The notes beneath the pieces were generated by a model. It saw only the letters and a list, made by a program, of their open reading frames with translations. It was not told the origin of the DNA and did not search any database. 49,805 bases of DNA. Source: Paraburkholderia elongata (GTDB lineage: Bacteria > Pseudomonadota > Gammaproteobacteria > Burkholderiales > Burkholderiaceae). A program made the position numbers and the translations under genes. The DNA is taken from NCBI RefSeq assembly GCF_013177735.1, contig NZ_WOEZ01000061.1:1-49805 (forward strand), read 5' to 3'. Of this stretch, positions 27,232 to 34,510 are shown in pieces; the stretch's first letter is position 1; each line of letters begins with the position of its first letter.

Positions 27232-29526
27232 ATGTCGAATTTACGCGAATATCGAGCGCTGCGACCACTCGCCGGGGCCTGCGCCGCCCACGGGTTAGCG
27301 CTGTGCGTCGCTGCCTCGGCGGCGGCATTTATCCTGCTGGGCATCGTGTCCTCCTCGTGTAGTGCGGCAGCGGCGTCAGCCGGTCCTGACAGCGCGAGCA
27401 ATGCCGATCTGACCGTCGACGGCAGAAAGTGGACACTCTGCGCGGCGGAATACGGTACCTGCCGGTTCAGCGGTACGCGCGACGTGCTGTACGGCACGGT
27501 CGAGCAGCATGTCGTAAAGACGTTCTCGAACAGCGCCGATTGCAATAACGGTGTGTTCGGCGATCCGGCGCCAGGGGTGGAGAAGCGCTGCGCGGTTGCG
27601 CTCACCGCGGCTGATTCGAGCACGGCGGCCAAGGCGGCTGCGGCCGCCTCGGCGAGCAAAGACAGCGCGCCGGAATCGGCAGCCACCGTGCCCACCGCAT
27701 TAAAGGCACCACCCGGACAGGGTCTGCGCTGCGCCGCGCCCTCCTCACAGGTGCGCGCGGCCGCAAACGGCGAACTACTGGAAGCAGACACACCGAGCGA
27801 CGGCACGCGTCTGTTCGCAGCGGACAAGCCATTCGCACTCGTCTTCACAACACGTCCGACGCAAAACGACACGCTCAACTGGCAGATCCGCGACAGCTGG
27901 AATGCCGTGCGCGCCAGCGGCCGCTTCCCCGTTGCGGCGGGCGCCACACTATCGACCCTCAGTTGCGCGTCGACGATTGCCGGCTACTTCGCCGTCTCGG
28001 CTTCGCTGGAACGCGCACACGGCCAGCTCGAATCGCGCGGCACACGTCCTGCCGGCATCGCCACCTTCGGCGTGTTGCCCGACACCTCCGCTGCCTTACC
28101 CGCCATACGCTTTCCCTACGAAGACCTGCATCGATTCGGCGGACAGGGCACGGCCTACATTGCGCCCGGGCAGCATTGCTGCGACGGCGACGGCTATCGG
28201 CCGGTCTATACGGCGCTCGGCCTTTCGTGGGCGAACGACAACCGCAACTGGTATATGGAAGAGCCGAAAAACGCGGGCACGTTCGATCCTGCGAGCACGC
28301 AGTTGCTCCCCTACTTCCGGCGCGGCGACATCATGCGCCTGATCCAGCTCGACGGCATTCCTCAGTGGGTCAGCCCGACCGGCAAAGAGACGCACAGCTA
28401 TGCGCCGACCTCGCTCGCGCAAATGAAGGACTACATGGCAAAAGTCGGCGCCGAGTCCAACCGCACGCGGATGACCTACTTCCCCAAACAGCGCGACAAC
28501 TACTATCAGGTGACATGGGAGCCGGACGCCGATGGCGGGCTGCCCTGGCGCGACACCGACGCGAATTTCGTCGCGATGTACAAAGCCGTCTGGGAGGGCA
28601 TTCATCAGACAGACCCGCATGCGGTAGTGATGGGTGTGACGTACGCCTCGGTGCAGGCCAATGTCGAGTGGATGCGCCGTCTCGGTCCGATCGGGATCGG
28701 CCGCTATATGGACGGCATGACCATTCACGGCTATTACGACTTCGGCACGACACCGTCGCATCCCCCCGAGCGCGTTGCCGACCCAGGCAAGCAAGGCACC
28801 GTGCCGGGCGCGCTGCCCGCCGCCATGCGGGCGCTGCGCCACGAGCTGCATCAGTACCTGAAGCCGGGCGCGCCGCTGTTCGTGACCGAAACCGGTATCA
28901 GCTACGACATCGGCCAGGCGTACGGCAAAAACTACCCGGGCGCGAACGTGCTGTATGCGCAAGCCGCGGTCGTGGCGCGCACGCATCTCATCCTGCTCGG
29001 CGAAGGCGCGGACATGACCTATGTGTTCTACCTGGCGGACATGCCGGACACCGCGCCAGGTTATGGGATCTTCTTCGAACTCGATCATCCGGACGGCGCC
29101 TACGGCGCCGCTCGCATCAGCCCCAAACCTGCCGCGCTCGCGGTGGCGGCGATGACGCGGATCATCGACGGAACGGATACGCTCGGGCCGCTCAAGGCTT
29201 TGCCCAAAGGCGTCTACGCGTACGCATTCCGCCGGCTCGGCGGCGGCAAGATCGTGACCGCGCTATGGACGCATGACAACGACGCATGGAACGCCCAAAC
29301 CGGCTTCAGCGCGAGCCAGAGCGCGGATTATCGTCTGCGGGTCGACGCACCCGGCACGTCGGGCGAAGTGACGGCGTTCGACATGATGGGCAACGCATCG
29401 AGCTTGCCGTATCGCGACGGCGTCGCGAATCTCAAGCTGTCGCCAGCCCCCATCTACGTGGTCTCCGCCAACGCCGGCGTGTTCAAGGACGCGGTTATGA
29501 CCCCGGAGGGTTACGTTCCTCGCTAA
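27232..29526 (+). CDS. Secreted clan-A-like glycoside hydrolase (GH39/PslG-like) with an extra N-terminal Cys module
   Basis: The predicted protein has 764 residues. From ATG 27232 (GGGGA just upstream) a long hydrophobic signal (ALCVAASAAAFILLGIVSSSC) leads to an export or anchor site. A ~60-residue Cys module follows (WTLCAAEYGTCRFSGTRDV ... CNNGVFGDPAPGVEKRC), of a kind found on secreted glycosidases. After an Ala-rich linker comes a beta-sandwich-like domain (TPSDGTRLFA ... TLNW), then a (beta/alpha)8-like catalytic region. The likely acid/base is E430 in YYQVTWEPD, and the likely nucleophile is E553 in FVTETGIS. Their spacing of 123 residues fits clan A enzymes such as GH39. A C-terminal beta domain follows. 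It is paralogous to the protein at 34511. It probably cuts or trims the EPS. The substrate is unknown. Confidence 0.82.
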   Translation: MSNLREYRALRPLAGACAAHGLALCVAASAAAFILLGIVSSSCSAAAASAGPDSASNADLTVDGRKWTLCAAEYGTCRFSGTRDVLYGTVEQHVVKTFSNSADCNNGVFGDPAPGVEKRCAVALTAADSSTAAKAAAAASASKDSAPESAATVPTALKAPPGQGLRCAAPSSQVRAAANGELLEADTPSDGTRLFAADKPFALVFTTRPTQNDTLNWQIRDSWNAVRASGRFPVAAGATLSTLSCASTIAGYFAVSASLERAHGQLESRGTRPAGIATFGVLPDTSAALPAIRFPYEDLHRFGGQGTAYIAPGQHCCDGDGYRPVYTALGLSWANDNRNWYMEEPKNAGTFDPASTQLLPYFRRGDIMRLIQLDGIPQWVSPTGKETHSYAPTSLAQMKDYMAKVGAESNRTRMTYFPKQRDNYYQVTWEPDADGGLPWRDTDANFVAMYKAVWEGIHQTDPHAVVMGVTYASVQANVEWMRRLGPIGIGRYMDGMTIHGYYDFGTTPSHPPERVADPGKQGTVPGALPAAMRALRHELHQYLKPGAPLFVTETGISYDIGQAYGKNYPGANVLYAQAAVVARTHLILLGEGADMTYVFYLADMPDTAPGYGIFFELDHPDGAYGAARISPKPAALAVAAMTRIIDGTDTLGPLKALPKGVYAYAFRRLGGGKIVTALWTHDNDAWNAQTGFSASQSADYRLRVDAPGTSGEVTAFDMMGNASSLPYRDGVANLKLSPAPIYVVSANAGVFKDAVMTPEGYVPR

Positions 29527-29695
29527 CTATGCCGTGCATGGCGCGCATGTCGCATCGAGTGGCCGCATCGGGCGCTTCGATAAGCACGGCTCGTTGTCGC
29601 GATGCGCCGATACTTCGGCGTGATGTGACAGGGCGGCCCATTGTTTGCGCAAGTAGAATCCAGGCTCAATCGCCGCACGCCCCGCAGGAGATGAC

Positions 29696-30148
29696 ATGCT
29701 GACCGAGATCGATTTCCTCGACGTGGTGCGTCTGACGCCGCTGGTTGCGATCGATCTGATCGTCAGCGACGCCGAGGGCTGCGTGTTGATCGGCCATCGG
29801 CGCAATCGCCCTGCGCGCGGCACATGGTTCGTTCCTGGCGGGCGCATTCTTAAAGACGAAACACTCGACGCAGCGTTCACACGCATTGCCGACGCCGAAT
29901 TGGGCATCGCGAGGCTAGCCCGCTCGAAAGCGCGCTTCGAAGGCGTTTTCGAGCACCACTACCCGGACAACTTTGCCGCCGAGCCCGACGTGTCGACGCA
30001 CTACATCGTGCTCGCCTATTCGCTGCAGTTCACCAGCACCGTCTCGGTCGGCCGGCTCGACCAGCACAGCGGATATCTCTGGCTCGCGCCTTCGGAACTG
30101 CTCGCGCGTGCCGATGTTCACGAGAACACCAAAGCTTATTTCCGCTAA
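29696..30148 (+). CDS. gmm: GDP-mannose mannosyl hydrolase (WcaH/Gmm type Nudix)
   Basis: This 150-residue Nudix-family enzyme hydrolyses GDP-mannose (and GDP-glucose) to GDP and the sugar, thereby tuning precursor pools. It starts MLTEIDFLDVVRLTPLVAIDLI and has HRRNRPARGTWFVPGGRILKDE, then AAFTRIADAELGI. This is the modified Nudix box of Gmm, which lacks the usual second Glu pair. The FEGVFEHHYPDNF, THYIVLAY and HSGYLWLAPSELL segments match the WcaH pattern. CAGGAG lies 5-6 nt before ATG 29696. In E. coli, gmm sits between fcl and wcaI. Here it has moved to the accessory block, between a hydrolase and a deacetylase gene. Confidence 0.94.
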   Translation: MLTEIDFLDVVRLTPLVAIDLIVSDAEGCVLIGHRRNRPARGTWFVPGGRILKDETLDAAFTRIADAELGIARLARSKARFEGVFEHHYPDNFAAEPDVSTHYIVLAYSLQFTSTVSVGRLDQHSGYLWLAPSELLARADVHENTKAYFR

Positions 30149-30294
30149 CGCCAAGGCTAGCGTTGGCGCCAACAGCCCCGCTACCGGCGTAACTGATTAC
30201 CCGTCCGCAAAAGTGATGCCAACTGTGAGTTCGCCAACGTGGCGGCCCACGCCGATACAGTATGATCGAGCTCACCGTCAGGGCTCGAATCAAC

Positions 30295-32676
30295 ATGCGA
30301 TCATCGGCAGCCAGGCTCGTTCGCGATTCATCCATTGCCTTTCTAGCGCTACTTTTCTTCACTCTCCTTCCCGGATCGGCACGCGCGGCGGATTGCGGCG
30401 CTGGTACGCTGGTCACCTTCGTCGCCCACCTCGATGACGATCTGCTCTTCGTGGACCCCGCTATCAGCGAACGGCTCGACGCCGGCTGGTGTATCACCAC
30501 GGTGCATCTGATCGGCGGCGCCAATGGCGCGAATTTCGCTTATGTGCTGACCCGCGAGCGGGCTTCACGGCTCGCTTATGCGCGTATGGCGGGGGTGCCT
30601 GACGAATGGATCGAAACGAATATTCCGATTGCCGGCAAGCTCGTGCATCAGATGGTGCTGAAGGCGAAGCCGCAGGTTCGTCTGCTCGAACTCCGGCTGC
30701 CTGGCGGCGCTGTGCGCGGCGGCCGCGAACCGCTCGGCCTCCTGTGGGAACAGCACGCCACGCTCTCCACCTATCCGATGAACGCCGACGGTTCCGTGCG
30801 TGTGCAATACGATCGGGCCTCGCTGTCGGCCACGCTGAAAGTGATGCTCGCCGAGGCGTCGCAGATCTACACGCTCAATCCGGACACGGTGCCGTTTCTC
30901 GAGCATCCCGATCACATCTACGCCGCGCGCATCACGCGCCACGTCGCCCAGACGCTGAACAAAAGCGTGCCGATCGAATATCACATCACCTATCCAACCG
31001 GCGACTGGCCCGGCAACATTCCAGCGGCTGAAGTTCAGCGCAAGCGTGACATCGTCGCCAGCTATTTTTCTGTCGACGGCAACGAGTTTTCGCACGTATT
31101 CGGCGAGTTCCAATGGAACGGCAATTGGGTCGCGCGCCGCTATGCATTTGCCGATCGCAGCGATCGCCGCGTCGCGGATTTCCAGTCGCGTGCCATTCAG
31201 CTGTTCAATGCGGCGACGAGCCGTTGCCTGACCTCGGCGGGCAGCGGCCAAGCGCCGACACTCGCCGCGTGCACGGGCTCCTCCGCGCAACAATGGCGTT
31301 GGGATCCGCTGACCGTCTATCCCGGCAATCCGCGCAACGCCGCGCTCGTCAGCATCGCGACTTCGCAATGCATCGCCGAACGCGACGGCTATCTGAGTTC
31401 CGAGCCGTGCGATCAATGGGACATGGCGCAGCGCTGGACACCGTGGGACTTCGGCCTCGTGTATACGCCGCTGCGGCACTGTCTCGGCGAAAACGACGGC
31501 AAGCTCACCATGCGCGGCTGTACCCAGCTCACCACACGCTACCGTTGGGCGACCACACAGCGCACGCAGGCAACCGATTTGCGGCTCGCCACCGCGATGG
31601 TTGGCGACATCGCCGGCACAGGCGAACAAGCCGCGGTCTATGTGCAGCGACAACACGATGGGCCCGGATTCAACGTGTATGCGGCGTCGCTCGTGAAAGC
31701 GTCGCCTCCTGCCCTTTGGTACGCGAGCACGGTCCCGTTCGATCCCCGCGCCACGGCGCCGAGTTGCACGAATGGCACGTTGTGCTTCGACAGCGCGCGC
31801 TTTCTGCTTGGCGACTTCGAAGGTGACGGCAAAGCGGACTTGATGGTGATCACTGCGCGCGGCGGCGGCACGGCATTCTGGTTGCTTCGCAGTACAGGCG
31901 ATCACTTCGAGGCCCCACGTCTCTGGCTCCAGACCAATAGTGCGTTCAGGCCGGAGCTGGCACAGCAATATGTGGCGGCGGATTTCAGCGGAACGGGACG
32001 TGCCGGCGTGCTGATCGCACAAAAACGAAGCGATAGCGGGCTCGACCTCTGGCTCGCGTCTTCCACGGGCTCAGCCGGCTCAGCGCCGACGCTCATGGCA
32101 CAGGCAAGGACGCTAAGGCAAAACGCAGATCTTCTACCGCTCCAGGTTCCAGGATCACGTGCGTCAATAGTCGCGGTGGAGCGTGCGAACGGTCGGCTCG
32201 CGCTCACGCAAATCGCCAACGACGGCACACGCATGACCGTCGGCGAACGCAAACTGTTGCCGGCGAATTTCCTACCCGATTTCGTCAAGGCAACGGTCGG
32301 CGCCGTGCACGGCAAAGCTAGCAATACGCTGATTCTTTTGACACCGCATCCCGATGGAACAAACGAGGACGCCGTCATCGACATTGCCACGCTCGACACG
32401 GCAGACGCGAGGAGCGTGCCTGTCCAGGCAGCGACGCTGCGTGGCATGTCGTGGTCGGATGTCTTTCCGGTTTTCGTGCGCGACAAACGCAACGCGGCGC
32501 TCGTGCTTTACCGGAGAACCGACGCGACGCTCGGCGATTTCTATTTTACCGGCGGCGCACCGGCGCTGACGCGCTATCCGGTAGGCGACGGTTTCGCCTT
32601 GGGCCCAGCCCAGGATCTCGGAGAACTGCCGGGGCTGTTCTCGGAAACGGTGCGAATCGATCGATTGGCGCAATAG
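30295..32676 (+). CDS. Secreted PIG-L family deacetylase with lectin-like and FG-GAP-like regions
   Basis: The predicted protein has 793 residues. The signal peptide is SSIAFLALLFFTLLPGSARA. The PIG-L (LmbE) deacetylase domain spans about residues 35-275, with AHLDDDLLF (H45, D48) and EHPDH (H204, H207) as the zinc and catalytic set. The family normally has AHPDDE, so here Leu replaces Pro and Asp replaces Glu. A ricin-type beta-trefoil-like segment follows (AIQLFNAATSRCLT, SSAQQWRWDP, HCLGENDGKL). The last ~350 residues have FG-GAP/VCBS-like blades (LLGDFEGDGKADLMVI, AADFSGTGRAGVLIA). An ATG at 30262 would add 11 residues. Neither start has a good Shine-Dalgarno. PIG-L enzymes remove N-acetyl groups from sugars, so a role in EPS or surface-glycan deacetylation is plausible but inferred. 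Confidence 0.85.
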   Translation: MRSSAARLVRDSSIAFLALLFFTLLPGSARAADCGAGTLVTFVAHLDDDLLFVDPAISERLDAGWCITTVHLIGGANGANFAYVLTRERASRLAYARMAGVPDEWIETNIPIAGKLVHQMVLKAKPQVRLLELRLPGGAVRGGREPLGLLWEQHATLSTYPMNADGSVRVQYDRASLSATLKVMLAEASQIYTLNPDTVPFLEHPDHIYAARITRHVAQTLNKSVPIEYHITYPTGDWPGNIPAAEVQRKRDIVASYFSVDGNEFSHVFGEFQWNGNWVARRYAFADRSDRRVADFQSRAIQLFNAATSRCLTSAGSGQAPTLAACTGSSAQQWRWDPLTVYPGNPRNAALVSIATSQCIAERDGYLSSEPCDQWDMAQRWTPWDFGLVYTPLRHCLGENDGKLTMRGCTQLTTRYRWATTQRTQATDLRLATAMVGDIAGTGEQAAVYVQRQHDGPGFNVYAASLVKASPPALWYASTVPFDPRATAPSCTNGTLCFDSARFLLGDFEGDGKADLMVITARGGGTAFWLLRSTGDHFEAPRLWLQTNSAFRPELAQQYVAADFSGTGRAGVLIAQKRSDSGLDLWLASSTGSAGSAPTLMAQARTLRQNADLLPLQVPGSRASIVAVERANGRLALTQIANDGTRMTVGERKLLPANFLPDFVKATVGAVHGKASNTLILLTPHPDGTNEDAVIDIATLDTADARSVPVQAATLRGMSWSDVFPVFVRDKRNAALVLYRRTDATLGDFYFTGGAPALTRYPVGDGFALGPAQDLGELPGLFSETVRIDRLAQ

Positions 32677-32701
32677 CGCGAGCCGATCGATCCGGCGCAG
32701 T

Positions 32702-33787
32702 TCAGGCCGACACCTGCAGCGGCCGGACGAACTGCCGCGCGATCGTCATGTAGCGATCTGCCGTGTCATGCAACGTGTATCCCGCCAGCTGCCGGTGCGC
32801 ACGCGGCATGTCGAGCGCCCCGAGCAAGGCGCGGCCGTAGGCCTCAGGATCGGTCGTATCGACCAGATTGACGCCGGCAAACCCACTGGCAAAGCCGAAC
32901 GATGGAATCCGGTTCGCCACGACAGGAATACCCGAGGCAAGCGCCTCCAGAAAACCGATGCTCTGCGCTTCGAATCGCGACGGCATGGCGAAGACACGCG
33001 AGGAGCGCAGGATCGCGGCGACATCCGAGCGCGGCCCGCATACCGTCACGCGGCTCTCCAACCCGAGTTCATGAACCAGCGACAGCACCGCTTCGTAATA
33101 GGGGATCTCCTCGACGACGCCGCACAGCAGCAAGCGCGCGTCGGGCTCGCTCTGCACGACACGCTCGAACGCGCGGATCGTGTGCAACTGGCTCTTGCCT
33201 TCTATATAGCGCCCTAGCTGAACGATCTGCTTCGCAGGCACGGCGATATCAGGTATCGATGCGCCGCTGTCCTCCGCGAACATCGATGCGTCCACGCCGT
33301 TCGGGATCACGACCATCGCCGGATGTTTGCCGATCTCGCGCAGGTAGTCGTCGATGTTTTGCTGCGACACGCCAATGATCGCTCTCGCCCGCCGTGACAG
33401 CAGGCGCTCGGCCCGCTTGAGCATGCCGTTCTCGAAGTCGTTCACGCCGGAGTGCATCACCCAGGCGATCGGCGTATGCACGGGCAGAAGACGCACATAG
33501 AGTGCAGCGAGCGTGGCGTGAGCCACGATGAAATCGGGACGGAACTGACGCACCACGCGATACAGGTGCAGCAGTTTGCCTACCCGGCCGTAGCGGATGC
33601 TCGGGAACAGGCAGGTGACGCCCGCGGCCTCAAGCTCTGCGCGAATACCGACGAAATCGTCCTGCTGCGGAAGCAACGATGCGATGCAGACCTCATGGCC
33701 GCCGCGCTGATGATGGATCGCGAGACCCTTTACCAGTACCTCTGCCCCGGAAAGTCGCGGTGCGTGAACCAATTGAAGAATTCTCAC
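32702..33787 (-). CDS. GT4 glycosyltransferase, paralogue of the one at 2520-3599
   Basis: This 361-residue GT-B enzyme starts at a GTG (33785-33787, MRILQLVHAPRLSGAEVL) behind an AGAGA-type Shine-Dalgarno. It has IVAHATLAALYVRLL, WVMHSGVNDFENGML, IGVSQQNIDDYLREIGKHP, MVVIPNGVDASMF and IVQLGRYIEGKSQLHTIRAF. The donor motif FEAQSIGFLEALASGIPVVA has the E-x7-E spacing. It matches the 2520-3599 enzyme along its whole length and, like it, lies at an edge of the EPS locus. It stands alone on the minus strand, convergent with the PIG-L gene. It may add a sugar in the same EPS or act in a variant one. Confidence 0.9.
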   Translation of the reverse strand: MRILQLVHAPRLSGAEVLVKGLAIHHQRGGHEVCIASLLPQQDDFVGIRAELEAAGVTCLFPSIRYGRVGKLLHLYRVVRQFRPDFIVAHATLAALYVRLLPVHTPIAWVMHSGVNDFENGMLKRAERLLSRRARAIIGVSQQNIDDYLREIGKHPAMVVIPNGVDASMFAEDSGASIPDIAVPAKQIVQLGRYIEGKSQLHTIRAFERVVQSEPDARLLLCGVVEEIPYYEAVLSLVHELGLESRVTVCGPRSDVAAILRSSRVFAMPSRFEAQSIGFLEALASGIPVVANRIPSFGFASGFAGVNLVDTTDPEAYGRALLGALDMPRAHRQLAGYTLHDTADRYMTIARQFVRPLQVSA

Positions 33788-34510
33788 GATTTATCTCTCT
33801 GGATAACCGCCTTTTTTGCGCAGCGGATGGACATGCCAACCAGCAAGTACCGGTCCCGGAAAACATTGGCATCCCATCATCGTTTATCTGGCGCGCCCCT
33901 TTCGCGAGACGCGGCCTCGTCTCTATAAAACAGCGACAGTTCCGCCGCGAAGTCACCGTCGCGAGGAAACGTTACACCGAAGGCCCAGCACTTTTCCGCC
34001 ATCTCCAAGGCTCCATCGGCTATGGAATTAGCGCCATCGCCCATTTCCGCGTGGTTTACGCCGATTTGACTGGTTAGGCATCCGTTACAAATCTTTTCGA
34101 CCCTACTTCTGTTTGGCGCATAAAGACTGGTCTCGTCATACGTATTTTTTGATGCGATCAATGCAATTAGTACTGCACCATTGTTCATACGTAACGACTC
34201 GTTACTTCTTTTAAACATACTAATGCGTATCGTTCCGGTCGATTCTCCGCATCAGAGGCCTTTCTTGCTTACAGGACAGTAAAAAGTTCATTGAGCGGCG
34301 CCATGAACTCAAGCACTGCGATGTGAATTTCGCTGTTCCTCATGAAGTTGGTTGTTTTCGTCGTACCTTCCCCGACCGTCCGATTCCGCCAAATCCGCCA
34401 TGACGAGTGGCACGGATTCGTACGATATGAATTTCTGTTCGCTTCGTCTCCCGACGCGCTTTGCGCGAAGAGGCGAACGAACGTTGAGCTCACGCATTGG
34501 TTAGAGATTG
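33788..34510. promoter_or_regulatory. AT-richer intergenic region upstream of the second hydrolase
   Basis: About 720 bp without a convincing gene, visibly richer in A and T from 34080 on. It separates the divergent glycosyltransferase (minus) and hydrolase (plus), so promoters of both should lie here. Short frames (up to 132 codons) show no domain or signal peptide. A 6-bp inverted pair GTTCAT/ATGAAC lies near 34287-34309. The layout mirrors 26413-27231, which precedes the paralogous hydrolase. Confidence 0.45.

Noticed and set aside
30565..32022. 485-codon open frame on the minus strand
   Set aside because: Antisense to the PIG-L deacetylase gene. Arg-rich, no domains.
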